Source: Serratia sp. DD3
GTDB lineage: Bacteria; Pseudomonadota; Gammaproteobacteria; Enterobacterales; Enterobacteriaceae
NCBI RefSeq assembly: GCF_000496755.2
Contig: NZ_AYKS02000055.1
Span: 1-35,102, forward strand
Length of the DNA stretch: 35,102 nucleotides
Reading direction: 5' to 3'
This document shows, in pieces, positions 25,853 through 34,614 of the stretch. The stretch's first letter is position 1. Every line of letters starts with the position of its first letter. Below the pieces are notes generated by a model that saw nothing but the letters and a program-made list of their open reading frames with translations, ran no database searches and was not told where the DNA came from. The translations under genes and the position numbers were made by a program.

Positions 25853-26386
25853 TCACTGGCTCTGGCCGTCGACAGCCTGTAGACCGTTAACCCCCGCCAC
25901 GACATGTGCGGTCAGTTCATCAGGAGATAATTGCCATATTTTGTAGAAGTTTGTTTCGGTGGGCTCGGGCAGTGGCAACGAGATACGCCATGTTTTACCG
26001 TCCAGTACCTGGTATTCGGCAATAATGCCGATATAACGGGCATCCAGCGTACTTTTCCCAGCCAGGGCTTTGCCTTTTTGCCCCGGACTCAGGAAAAATT
26101 GATCGCTATCGAGCAGGCTGTTACCGAGTACGCTTTTCGCATCGGCTTGCAGGCTAAAGAAATCGCTTTCCATAAACTCAGCATCAGAACGTAGCAGAAA
26201 TACGCGGACTTTGACCGGGGCAGGAGGTTGCCCAGTAGCGCTGTTCATTTGCTGCTGTGCATCAAAGGTCAGGCTGTAACGTGATGGCACACTTTTCGCC
26301 GAGGACATACAGCCACCGAGCATAAATATGGCAGAAAGCAACAGCAGCAAGTACCCACAGCGCTGAACGGGTTGTGATTTTATCAT
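25853..26386 (-). CDS. tssJ: T6SS outer-membrane lipoprotein TssJ
   Basis: A 177-residue lipoprotein of the TssJ/SciN family that tethers the TssM C-terminus to the outer membrane. From the ATG at 26386 the signal is MIKSQPVQRCGYLLLLLSAI and FMLGGC, with a classic LGGC lipobox (modified Cys26). The mature part has the family pattern: SLTFDAQQQMNSATGQPPAP, VKVRVFLLRSDAEFMESDFFSL, and IIAEYQVLDGKTWRISLPLP. An ATG seven codons earlier (26407) is open but gives a poorer signal start, while GGGGGAG lies before the chosen one. It follows the SH3 lipoprotein gene closely. Confidence 0.93.
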   Translation of the reverse strand: MIKSQPVQRCGYLLLLLSAIFMLGGCMSSAKSVPSRYSLTFDAQQQMNSATGQPPAPVKVRVFLLRSDAEFMESDFFSLQADAKSVLGNSLLDSDQFFLSPGQKGKALAGKSTLDARYIGIIAEYQVLDGKTWRISLPLPEPTETNFYKIWQLSPDELTAHVVAGVNGLQAVDGQSQ

Positions 26387-26413
26387 GGTGTTTTTCCGCT
26401 CCCCCATTACAGA

Positions 26414-26923
26414 TTACTCAAGGACCCAAGTGTCTGATTTAGTTTCTTTACAGGCTTTGCTGCCATTCCCGACGTCGACGCAACTTGCTGCGCGTTTGGC
26501 GGCCTTGGCACGGCGTGCACGAGGACGATCTTTAAGCAACGCGGCCCGGTATTCACTTTCAGGCACTCCCGCATTCCTTTGGACATAGCCGATAAGTTGC
26601 CCCTCACTCTCCATGGAGATAGCCAACCATTTGTTTTCAACCTCGCCCAAGGTGATGAACGGGGTAGCGTTTTCCAATTGGCCAAGCACTTTACCGCTAT
26701 AGCTCGGTTTACTCATGATACTGGCACCGTATAAGCTGCGGTACTGCTTATTAATTGGCTCAAATTGTTCAGGCGGGGAAATAATTGCACGGTGGGTTAA
26801 TGTCACCCCATTCACCTTGTGGCTGACCAAAACGTCGTCAGGGTTCACTGGCTTTGAACGTGGAGCACAGGCGGAAAGGAAGAGAGCAGTAACAAGCAGC
26901 AATAGCGGAATCCGTATTTTCAC
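26414..26923 (-). CDS. SH3-domain lipoprotein in T6SS cluster
   Basis: A 169-residue lipoprotein. Signal MKIRIPLLLLVTALFLSAC has an LSAC lipobox (Cys19), and the +2 Ala predicts outer-membrane sorting. Residues of about 68-125 look like a bacterial SH3 domain (SIMSKPSYSGKVLGQLENAT, then VENKWLAISMESEGQLIGYV), a fold that often binds cell-wall peptides. The C-terminus is basic (PRARRAKAAKRAA) and holds two further cysteines. Its place directly before tssJ suggests that it helps seat the secretion apparatus on the wall or guards local peptidoglycan. I know of no established name; the function is inferred. Confidence 0.8.
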   Translation of the reverse strand: MKIRIPLLLLVTALFLSACAPRSKPVNPDDVLVSHKVNGVTLTHRAIISPPEQFEPINKQYRSLYGASIMSKPSYSGKVLGQLENATPFITLGEVENKWLAISMESEGQLIGYVQRNAGVPESEYRAALLKDRPRARRAKAAKRAASCVDVGNGSKACKETKSDTWVLE

Positions 26924-26962
26924 AATAACCTCTAGGTGTCTTTTCTGTTTAAAACGAGTTAG

Positions 26963-27355
26963 TTAGGGTGCAAGCAGCAAAACTTTCAGTTGGCTGGGTA
27001 CGGTGCGCATACCGACCATATTAGTTGAATTCTGTAGGCTGACACTGGTCAGGCGTGTTGCCGGTGTCCCCTTAAACAACACGGTAAATGCGGCAGTAAT
27101 ATGCCGTGATGGGCCCATTACCGTGCCCGAAGCCACCCCCGTTGCTACACCCACGTTATCACCATTGGTTAGGGGGGTGACCGTGGCCATGTTATGCGCC
27201 GGCATCCCCATAAGCAGAATGTTGTAAGCGTTCGGTATGGCGGTTACTCCCACAGCCACATCGGGATAGGGGATCGGTGTTGGCACTGGCGTTGGCGTCA
27301 GGCAGACATCAGGAAACGCCAGATCGATACCCATCAATTGGCAATTGGCAAACAT
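26963..27355 (-). CDS. DUF4150 PAAR-like spike tip protein
   Basis: A 130-residue protein of the DUF4150 family, counted as PAAR-like: it is expected to cap the VgrG spike and carry effectors. Seen: N-terminal DLAFPDVCLTPTPVPTPIPY, the conserved NAYNILLMGMPAHNMATVTP, then GDNVGVATGVASGTVMGPSRH and the FKGTPATRLTSVSLQNSTNM end. The repeated small-residue turns fit the cone-like PAAR fold. No toxin domain is attached, so cargo must bind separately. No classical PAAR protein is encoded in the window. It starts four bases after DUF3540. Confidence 0.9.
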   Translation of the reverse strand: MFANCQLMGIDLAFPDVCLTPTPVPTPIPYPDVAVGVTAIPNAYNILLMGMPAHNMATVTPLTNGDNVGVATGVASGTVMGPSRHITAAFTVLFKGTPATRLTSVSLQNSTNMVGMRTVPSQLKVLLLAP

Positions 27356-27359
27356 GGTG

Positions 27360-27968
27360 TTACCCCATATGGATTTGTTCTGAATCGATTTTAGTAATGG
27401 CCTTGGAGGTGATTACAGTGTTCTGCGCATGCATGCGCAGATAATCCTCGGCCTGCATATCCAACTGCCCTGCGCGCACCTGTTCCATTTGGGTGGTTTT
27501 GCGCAACAGCCGGTGGCTGATTTGAGTGACACTCTGCCAGATAGACTCGCACTGTTTACCGACGATGCGAGACAGGCTGACCCAAGCAGTGACCGACTCA
27601 CCGCTGTAGTTCATGGCATCAATGTGGCAATCGCTGGTTTTTGCCGTGATGTTCAGCCCCTGGCTTGTCAGGCTGAGATTGCCCCCTGGGGCAATCTGTA
27701 AATCACCCTCGACGCTGAGCACCGTAGGCTGCTGGCCTTCCGCCCGTTCCAACACGGCCAATAACCACAACTGCCCCTCAACGCTAGCAATCAATACCCG
27801 ATCGCCGAACTCCGGTGCTATCAGACAGCTGGCTGCACGGCGACAATGCCAGCCGCGGCCTTCGCTCTCGACCATCATCGTACCGTCGTTAAGCAGATTA
27901 ACCACTTGCCCGGCAGCCTGTTGCGGCGGGGTTGTGGGGAGTGTGTAAGAGGTTATTGCATTGGTCAT
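27360..27968 (-). CDS. DUF3540 protein of the T6SS spike module
   Basis: A 202-residue protein matching the DUF3540 pattern: a beta-rich N-terminal half (GQVVNLLNDGTMMVESEGRG, then APEFGDRVLIASVEGQLWLL) followed by LSVEGDLQIAPGGNLSLTSQ and a helical C-terminal part with WQSVTQISHRLLRKTTQMEQ and QAEDYLRMHAQNTVITSKAI. The last segment resembles the beta-prism tail of VgrG (DYLRMHAQN, ITKIDSEQIHMG), so it may pack on the spike. The family regularly sits beside DUF2169 and DUF4150 genes. Its exact role is not established. Confidence 0.88.
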   Translation of the reverse strand: MTNAITSYTLPTTPPQQAAGQVVNLLNDGTMMVESEGRGWHCRRAASCLIAPEFGDRVLIASVEGQLWLLAVLERAEGQQPTVLSVEGDLQIAPGGNLSLTSQGLNITAKTSDCHIDAMNYSGESVTAWVSLSRIVGKQCESIWQSVTQISHRLLRKTTQMEQVRAGQLDMQAEDYLRMHAQNTVITSKAITKIDSEQIHMG

Positions 27969-27979
27969 GATGTTCCTTA

Positions 27980-29050
27980 TCAGATTCGGCTCTGGCGCTG
28001 AGCGCTCCAGATTTCTGCTGAAAACAATTCAGGATCGTTCTCCAAGATCCCTTGGCGATCAGAAAAATGAGCACCCATTTGGTGAGCGCGATGAAAGCGA
28101 GTCCGCATAAAATGGGCCTGACGAAAATCGGCCTCTCTAACATCAGCGTAAGAAAAATCTGCGTAGGTCAGATCACTGCTATTAAATAAGGCTTCCGCTA
28201 CACACGCCTGCTGTAAGACCGCTTGAAACAGCCTGCAATGAGAGAAATCAGCGCGATCCAAGTTGGCTGAGACAAAAATAGCCTGATCGAACTGACTGTT
28301 CTGGCAGCGGGTATCGGCCAGATTGGCGCTGATGAACAGGGCCTGGCTGGCATTAACGCCCTGAAGCAGGGCTCGTTGTAGAGAAGCCCCTTTGAAATTG
28401 CATTGGATAAGCTGGCAATGGGAGAAATCTGTCTCATCCAGTCGGTTGTCAGTGAACTGACAGCCCTGAAAATTCTGATGTTGATAGTTTTTACCGCGCT
28501 GATCGCATTCAAAGAACGCTGCCCGATCGAACTGGCTGGCAGCAAAATCGGTTTCACGCAGATCGAGGCGAAAGAAGGTTGTCAGCAGGCTGTTGATGTT
28601 ATCCAGCTTTGCCTGCAGCAGTGACGACTGGTAAAAAGTGACTCGATCCAAATGAGCATGGCTGAAGCTGGAGCTTCGCAATGACCCCATCATAAACTGT
28701 GTTTTATCATGCTGGCTGTGGCTGAAGTTGGCATTATTCAGCAGGCATTTGTTAAAGACACATTCGGTGACGGTGGTGTGATTAAATTGGCTGTTGGCCA
28801 TCTCGCACTGATTGAACACTGTTTGCTTCAGCTTGGCTTGCACGAAACTGGTCGCGGTCATTTGGCATTCACTGAATGCGGTCTCGTGCAGGTTGGCCCC
28901 GCTGAAATCTACGCCACTGAAGTCAACTTCGCTAATTATCCCGCCAGAGAGATCTAGCCCCGCCAGCGATTGACCTGCAAGAGAGACGCTTTGTACTGGT
29001 TCACCCTGCTTTATTTTTTTCTGAAATTCTGCGGGCGTCAGCGTTTTCAT
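27980..29050 (-). CDS. Pentapeptide repeat protein
   Basis: A 356-residue protein built almost entirely of A(D/N)LxX-type pentapeptides (for example DLSGGIISEVDFSGVDFSGA and ANLADTRCQNSQFDQAIFVS), predicting a long right-handed quadrilateral beta-helix. There is a short helical start (TPAEFQKKIKQGEP) and a C-terminal cap (MGAHFSDRQGILENDPELFS). No signal, toxin or catalytic domain is visible. Its start overlaps the stop of the upstream DUF2169-pentapeptide gene by four bases (ATGA). The two probably act together, as a cargo adaptor or as part of the spike. Confidence 0.92.
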   Translation of the reverse strand: MKTLTPAEFQKKIKQGEPVQSVSLAGQSLAGLDLSGGIISEVDFSGVDFSGANLHETAFSECQMTATSFVQAKLKQTVFNQCEMANSQFNHTTVTECVFNKCLLNNANFSHSQHDKTQFMMGSLRSSSFSHAHLDRVTFYQSSLLQAKLDNINSLLTTFFRLDLRETDFAASQFDRAAFFECDQRGKNYQHQNFQGCQFTDNRLDETDFSHCQLIQCNFKGASLQRALLQGVNASQALFISANLADTRCQNSQFDQAIFVSANLDRADFSHCRLFQAVLQQACVAEALFNSSDLTYADFSYADVREADFRQAHFMRTRFHRAHQMGAHFSDRQGILENDPELFSAEIWSAQRQSRI

Positions 29051-31587
29051 ATCAGGTCCTTGTCACGCTTTGGCAGGGTCTTGGTTCGCTGGGTATAAGC
29101 ACCATCAATCTTGGTGGTAGCATCAATCGTTGATTGCGACATATCGGTTCTAAACAGGTTGGCCCCACGTAAATCAGCGCCGCTGAAATTACATTTTTGC
29201 ATGAGAGCACCCATCAAGTTGCTGTCATTCAAGCTGGCTCCACGCAGGTCGGTACGCATAAACAGGCTGCCGATAGCATTCATTTTGCTCATATCAGCGC
29301 GCTGGCAGTTGGCCTCACTGAGATCGCTGTTATCCAGTTTTGCCCGATGGAAAGAAGCACCGCTTAATGGCATTTGCCGCAGATTGCATTGGCTTAGCGT
29401 GGCATCACGGAAATCCGCTCCGCTGAGCAGGGTCTGTGCAGCGAAGGAGCAGGAGACCATGCTTGCCCCCTGGAAACGGCTACCTTCTGCCTGGGTGTCG
29501 ACCCATGAACACCCCTCTAGCGTGGCATGGTCAAAGACGCTCTGCTCAAGGGTGCATTTGATAAACGCCACCTTGATCAACTCGGCATGGGAGAAATCCA
29601 TTGCTGGTGCGGTCAGCTCCATGAGAACCATGTTTTCAAGCCGGGCATGGTGAAAACGGCATTGGGAGAGATAAGTCTGGTACAGCATCAACTCACCCAA
29701 CTTGGCGTTATCAAAGATGCAGTTTTCCAACAGCGTTTGGTGTAGCTGTACGTTATTTAGACTGGCACCAGTAAAATTGCTATCGCGACATTGCGCCAGT
29801 GACAAACAGGCCTCATCCAGCATCGCATCACACAAAGAGGCTTGGGTGATATCTGCCCTTGCCAGCATGGCTGAACGGAAATTGGCACCATCCAGTTGGC
29901 AGTGGCTAAGGTTGGCGTTTTCCAGCAGCGCTTTCGATAAATCTGCACCGCGTAGATCCATCCCGGAGAGATCGGCACCGGTAAAGTCCAGGCCACTGAA
30001 GTCTCCCCCCCGGCTCATCGTCACCTGAGCACGGTTGCGGATAATCTGGGCGATATCCCCGGTTAACCGGATGGCTGGCCCTTGCGCCTGTACCGACATC
30101 AGATACATTTGATGCAAGGCCTGCCGGGTTTGCTCCAGTTTTTTCTCTGACATGCCGTGTTCATTGCGATGAATCATATCCAGTATGCGGTGCATACTTT
30201 CCGGGCCTTTAGGGCCTTTATCAAGGTCACACGGCTTATCTGGGTCGATCCCTCGCTCGCGCATTTTTTCATACGCCTGTTCGCGCATTTGCTCGGCCTG
30301 CTGCTCCATTTTTTCGACGAACTCGGCCAAGTCTTCCAGTGCTGGCAAAGCGGCAGGTTCAAATGCCGGGATGATATCCTTGATATCTTGGCCCCGTTGT
30401 TCCAGGCGTTCACGATGCTCTTCACGCAGGCGTTGCTCACGGTTTTGCATATTGCTGCTCATCGGGCTCTCACTGACCGGGAGATCGGTATCCAGCCAGG
30501 GGCCAATGGCATTTTCGGGCAGCAGGTCTTTTTCACGGAACGCGAACAGCGCGCCTTTCTCTTTATCCATGCGTTGGCGCAGTACCTTGCGGTAATGGCT
30601 GACCGGGCGCGGCGAACCCTTACGTTCAAGGGCTGGCATCATTTGTAACACGTCGGCGGCGTCATCTTCATTGATGCGCGCGCTGCCGTGCCAGATCAAC
30701 AGCATCTGCTCAAGATGCGGGAAAAACCACACCGTTGTATTACGCAGAGCAATTTCTTCAAATACCTCTTCATCGCCCCGCAACCGGTTGATAAAACAAC
30801 GGGAACGCCAAGGGGGAAGATGCCCTTCCTGTAATGGCTTTTCCGGGTGCATATTCCAGATGCGCCACGGTGCTTCGGGTGGCAACTCATCGAGATTTTC
30901 CCACCACTGATCCTGCGGCGCGGCATTAAACAGACGCCAGTCAATATCACTCGCAAAGCCGGGGAACTCATGTTGTAACCAGTGCGCGTCATACTTTTTC
31001 CCGATGCGGGAAAAGCGACGTGGCCACATCAGATCCAACGCCCCAAAGCTCTCAGGTTCGGGTTTCTGGCGCGGAGAGGTCAGGCGATGGTGTAATGGTT
31101 CGATATTGGGCAGACGGTGAATTGGCGTGTTTTCAAATGATTCTGGACTTGCTCCGATCCCATGCGGGTTTTCGGGGTATTGCGCCCCGCCGAATGCACG
31201 GCTCCAGTCCAGACGCATCTGTTGAAAAGGGAGGGGTGAGGACGGGGTATTGTTCACCCAATGGCGTTCACCAAAGGCAATCAAGGTTTTTTCCCGTTGT
31301 TCTACCTGGATCCTCACTGCACAGGCAGTTTTATCCTGCTGGTGCTGGGTGTAGGCATAACCAGTAGCAAGAAATTCTGCACAGGCTTTGGGGATCGCAA
31401 GATCAATAACGCCCCCGCTGGTTTGCAGTTCCTTTTCGGCAAGCTGCCACAGTTCAGGTTCCGGACGCAGACGCGGAGTGCTCCCCATATCGGCTAATGC
31501 CAATACAGAGACCCCAAGATAGTTTTTTTCCTGCCATCGATAGGGCCGACTCAGCACGCTAAGCCGTAGCGGTTTGATGATTTTCAT
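29047..31587 (-). CDS. DUF2169 and pentapeptide repeat fusion protein
   Basis: An 846-residue two-part protein. Residues of about 1-310 are a DUF2169 domain (FGERHWVNN, MRLDWSRAFGGAQYPENPHG, PPWRSRCFINRL), found in T6SS spike operons and thought to act as an effector chaperone or adaptor. A charged helical linker follows (about 370-500, with REEHRERLEQRGQDIKDI and KMEQQAEQMREQAYEKM). From about 528 to the end are pentapeptide repeats (DFSGLDFTGADLSGMDLRGA onward). ATGA overlap with the next gene implies fixed stoichiometry. The upstream gap (31588-31761) contains only AT-rich sequence. Confidence 0.92.
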   Translation of the reverse strand: MKIIKPLRLSVLSRPYRWQEKNYLGVSVLALADMGSTPRLRPEPELWQLAEKELQTSGGVIDLAIPKACAEFLATGYAYTQHQQDKTACAVRIQVEQREKTLIAFGERHWVNNTPSSPLPFQQMRLDWSRAFGGAQYPENPHGIGASPESFENTPIHRLPNIEPLHHRLTSPRQKPEPESFGALDLMWPRRFSRIGKKYDAHWLQHEFPGFASDIDWRLFNAAPQDQWWENLDELPPEAPWRIWNMHPEKPLQEGHLPPWRSRCFINRLRGDEEVFEEIALRNTTVWFFPHLEQMLLIWHGSARINEDDAADVLQMMPALERKGSPRPVSHYRKVLRQRMDKEKGALFAFREKDLLPENAIGPWLDTDLPVSESPMSSNMQNREQRLREEHRERLEQRGQDIKDIIPAFEPAALPALEDLAEFVEKMEQQAEQMREQAYEKMRERGIDPDKPCDLDKGPKGPESMHRILDMIHRNEHGMSEKKLEQTRQALHQMYLMSVQAQGPAIRLTGDIAQIIRNRAQVTMSRGGDFSGLDFTGADLSGMDLRGADLSKALLENANLSHCQLDGANFRSAMLARADITQASLCDAMLDEACLSLAQCRDSNFTGASLNNVQLHQTLLENCIFDNAKLGELMLYQTYLSQCRFHHARLENMVLMELTAPAMDFSHAELIKVAFIKCTLEQSVFDHATLEGCSWVDTQAEGSRFQGASMVSCSFAAQTLLSGADFRDATLSQCNLRQMPLSGASFHRAKLDNSDLSEANCQRADMSKMNAIGSLFMRTDLRGASLNDSNLMGALMQKCNFSGADLRGANLFRTDMSQSTIDATTKIDGAYTQRTKTLPKRDKDLI

Positions 31588-31761
31588 TTATTGTTGCTTC
31601 CTGCACAAATATGAGTCGTTTTTTTTAGAAAAGATACCTTATAAAGGAAAGTGTTTTTATTAGAAAGCACTTTGCTGATTTTTCCTGTAACACTAACAAT
31701 ACTCTCATCACTTTTGGCGATAAGTTTGAAATATTATTGTGAGTGTTTTTGGTTTTATTAA

Positions 31762-32142
31762 TCAGTATTCTATTTTCATAACTACCATTTTCTTTCCGTT
31801 TGGACTGCATTTTATATATATTATCATCCCCCTTTGTATCATATGCATCTCACCAGGCCTAATCAGTGCCTTAGCTGAGTACAATTTATTCCCTTGACCA
31901 TAGTTGGCGTAAAAATACAAATCATAAAAAAAATCATTCCCATAGGTTATATCGGTCTGTTGCCATGATTCCAGTCTGTGCTTATGAATATCCCCCTTCC
32001 AGCTATTTTTTTTTAACCACGCTCTAACCTCGGGGATTTTCTTGTTGCCATCTCTAAATCCTATATAAAATAATAATGGGATAATAATGCTTGAAATTAT
32101 GCCAACCCAAGAGAGGATTCTAGATATGGGATCGATAATCAT
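31762..32142 (-). CDS. Small membrane protein downstream of vgrG, unknown function
   Basis: I do not recognise this 126-residue protein. It has one N-terminal membrane helix (about 8-28, ILSWVGIISSIIIPLLFYIG), followed by a soluble part with WLKKNSWKGDIHKHRLESW, an aromatic strand YDLYFYANYGQGNKLYSAKA and a beta ending GMIIYIKCSPNGKKMVVMKI. The DNA is clearly AT-richer than the flanking structural genes, as is the 3' end of vgrG, which suggests recent exchange of this segment. It starts 22 bases after vgrG. It might be an immunity or accessory protein for the VgrG tail, or an orphan left after loss of an effector gene. The start is uncertain because the nearest good AGGAG is 13 bases upstream. 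Confidence 0.65.
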   Translation of the reverse strand: MIIDPISRILSWVGIISSIIIPLLFYIGFRDGNKKIPEVRAWLKKNSWKGDIHKHRLESWQQTDITYGNDFFYDLYFYANYGQGNKLYSAKALIRPGEMHMIQRGMIIYIKCSPNGKKMVVMKIEY

Positions 32143-32164
32143 AGCGAGTGCTTGTCTCCTGTTG

Positions 32165-34522
32165 TTAAGTAATTACGATTAAAGCAACAGCCAGAATGTT
32201 TAATTTATAATTGTTAATCGTCGTGAATGAATTTACAATTTCAACACCCTTGGCTTTGACGCCAAATAAAGTCTTGGTATTCGCTCTTATAGTGAAGCTA
32301 TTAGACATTCCAGTGGCGGTACTACTCATCCCGGAGACTCCAATTGAATTTCCAGTAAACACGACGTTATTTGCAGTAAAACTTTCACTGAAGATTGTCC
32401 TGGAGAATTTATGAAATGTAACTTTGTTCTCTTTGGGGGTTTGATAATCTATTGCGACGTCGCTTTTTACTACTATACCGTCTGCGCTGTCTAAAGTGTA
32501 GATCCCATCCTTAACAGTTATAGATAGATTACCTATGATGTCGGTCTTAGCATCGCCAGTGATTTTTTGTATTTCCCCCCCAGAAGTAATCTCAAGCTCC
32601 CGCCCGGTATCAATGGTCTCGGTTAGTTTTCCTGTTGTTGTTTGTGTGATGTTTCCGGTTAATGTCTGCGTGATATCGCCAGTAGTTTTTTGCGTTATAT
32701 TCCCGGTTGTTGTCTGGTCAATATTTCCAGTAGTGGTTTCCGTAATATTACCCTTGAACGTCCTATTAATATCATCAGTGATATTAACAACATCCCCACC
32801 GCTTTTTATCGTAAACTCGCGGCCTTTGCTAATATCAACCTGCTGCTTATTATTAAAGGTGTTTTTCTCGAGTTGTTCAACGGTGATATCGCGTTTTGAT
32901 TGATATGCAAAGATGGCATCGCCCTTCACGGTATCAAACTGCTGGCCGCCGATAACAGTGGTTCTGGTGCCGTCAATGGTAATATATTGATTACCCTCGA
33001 CAGAGATATTCATCTGGTCTTCCGCATGCATATCAAATGACTCGCGGCCTGGCGCATCTTCAAAAAACAGATAGCTGGCATTCTCTGCGCTGCCATTGGT
33101 GCTGCGTGACATAAAGCCCATTTTGGTGGCATCGTTCGGTAGATCCCAAGGCGGCATGCTGTCTTCGTTGTAGACGCGGCCAGTGATCAGCGGTCGGTCA
33201 GGATCGCCGTTGATAAAATCTACCACCACCTCTTCACCTACGCGGGGAATTTGTACACCACCGTATTTCCAACCAGCCCACGAACTGGAAACCCGTACCC
33301 AGCAGGAACCACTATCATCCCCTTTACCATGCCGATCCCAGCGGAATTTTAATTTTACGCGGCCATACTTATCCGTCCAGATGGATTGTCCCTCCGGCCC
33401 CACAACTTCTGCGGTTTGCGGGCCATGCGTTTTTGGCCAGGGTGTGATACGCGAAGGACGCCAGTTCACGCTACTTGGCACAACGGTGAATTCGGTATGC
33501 TGGTCGCCGCTGCCCTGGTCACCACTGGAATAGCCGCTTTCGGTCAGAAAGTAGCGCGCTTCAACCGTCAGATATTCGCGCTGATCCTCCGCCCTTGGGG
33601 CATTGGAAAGGGTGAAGGTATGGCCAGGGGCAATACCCAGAGTAGAACCATCCCCCATCATTTTTTCGTGTTGGGCTTCAAATTCTTGTTGGCGAACACG
33701 AACGTAAAATTGGCCATGATCGTGGTCGGTAAAATGCCCTGGCCAGTCGAACACTTCGGCTTTATCACCAGCAAAAGAGGTTGGGTTCTGGCGGGTTTCT
33801 AGCAAACGTGCACGGGGCTTACGGAAATCGTAGTCATCAAGGCTGTACAAACTTGGGGTAATGGCGTCGGAAACGCTCCAGCTTTGGATCCCATTGGCAT
33901 TATGGGTACTTTCCCCAGTTTCTGTAAGCAGGTACGGAATAAATTCGTAACCTTCAAGCTTGGTGTGCGCCTGCGGTTCATCTGCTAACACGAGGGTATG
34001 ATTGCCCATCTCGTGACGGAAATAGTAATAAATCCCTTCGTGTTCCATCAGCCTGCTAATGAAATTAAAATCACTTTCCTGATACTGGACGCAATAACCC
34101 CACTGGCGATAACTCCAGGTAAGTTTATTCTCTAGTTGGATTTGATAGTCAGAAAGGATACTGGAAATGATCTCAGGGACGGTCTTTTCCTGCCAAATGC
34201 GGAAATCCCTGTTTTGGGTCAGATACCAAAGGCCGGGTTGAACCGTTGCGCGGTAAATGTAATAGCGTTCACCACTAGACTCTCTGCCAACGAGCGTCAT
34301 GCGAGTGATGTAACCATTTAGATATCGGGAAGGGAGGGGAGACGAGCGTAGTTCTACGGTTAAAGCTTTACCTAATAATTCTCTGAGATTAATACTATTA
34401 CTAGTGCTTAATACTTCAACTTCAAAAGAAAACAGCTCAGAAATCTTTTCATGTCCGACAAGGGATTTAAAAAGCAGTACATTACCGGCAAGCGGTGTAT
34501 GTACCAAAATGACTCTATTCAT
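32165..34522 (-). CDS. vgrG: T6SS spike protein VgrG (TssI)
   Basis: A 785-residue trimeric spike. Seen: gp27-like region (about 1-360, with ESDFNFISRLMEHEGIYYYF), gp5 OB fold marked by WTDKYGRVKLKFRWDRHGK and SCWVRVSSSWAGWKYGGVQI, then the beta-prism (about 470-680). In the prism, residues 591-638 are six octapeptide repeats of the form GNITQTTT. After about 690 comes a tail of some 95 residues, first Ser/Thr-rich and finally hydrophobic (LNILAVALIVIT), in AT-rich DNA. No known toxin domain is visible. GAGG lies seven bases before the ATG. It is the first gene of the cluster, and its own promoter probably lies in the 34523-34614 gap, where I see no convincing hexamers. Confidence 0.96.
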   Translation of the reverse strand: MNRVILVHTPLAGNVLLFKSLVGHEKISELFSFEVEVLSTSNSINLRELLGKALTVELRSSPLPSRYLNGYITRMTLVGRESSGERYYIYRATVQPGLWYLTQNRDFRIWQEKTVPEIISSILSDYQIQLENKLTWSYRQWGYCVQYQESDFNFISRLMEHEGIYYYFRHEMGNHTLVLADEPQAHTKLEGYEFIPYLLTETGESTHNANGIQSWSVSDAITPSLYSLDDYDFRKPRARLLETRQNPTSFAGDKAEVFDWPGHFTDHDHGQFYVRVRQQEFEAQHEKMMGDGSTLGIAPGHTFTLSNAPRAEDQREYLTVEARYFLTESGYSSGDQGSGDQHTEFTVVPSSVNWRPSRITPWPKTHGPQTAEVVGPEGQSIWTDKYGRVKLKFRWDRHGKGDDSGSCWVRVSSSWAGWKYGGVQIPRVGEEVVVDFINGDPDRPLITGRVYNEDSMPPWDLPNDATKMGFMSRSTNGSAENASYLFFEDAPGRESFDMHAEDQMNISVEGNQYITIDGTRTTVIGGQQFDTVKGDAIFAYQSKRDITVEQLEKNTFNNKQQVDISKGREFTIKSGGDVVNITDDINRTFKGNITETTTGNIDQTTTGNITQKTTGDITQTLTGNITQTTTGKLTETIDTGRELEITSGGEIQKITGDAKTDIIGNLSITVKDGIYTLDSADGIVVKSDVAIDYQTPKENKVTFHKFSRTIFSESFTANNVVFTGNSIGVSGMSSTATGMSNSFTIRANTKTLFGVKAKGVEIVNSFTTINNYKLNILAVALIVIT
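32609..32752 (-). repeat. Six 24-bp tandem repeats in vgrG
   Basis: Codons 591-638 consist of six 24-base units encoding GNITETTT, GNIDQTTT, GNITQKTT, GDITQTLT, GNITQTTT and GKLTETID. Octads with Gly at position 1 and Ile/Leu at 3 are what a triple-stranded beta-prism needs, so copy-number change would lengthen the needle in register without breaking the frame. Confidence 0.85.
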
Positions 34523-34614
34523 TGAATGTCCTCATCCTTTAGACATGGCTACCGCACGGAATGCGCAATAGCAGACTCCTGTCATAGTGGCTTTTTAACA
34601 AAAATCCGAGAGTA

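Noticed and set aside
29111..30028. Several plus-strand ORFs of 70-180 codons
   Set aside because: They mirror the pentapeptide repeat coding on the minus strand; repetitive codon use keeps antisense frames open.
31625..31810. 61-codon minus-strand ORF after the small membrane protein
   Set aside because: It begins inside the 3' end of the 126-residue gene in another frame, has Asn/Lys/Ile-rich composition expected of AT-rich DNA, no ribosome-binding site and no recognisable motif.
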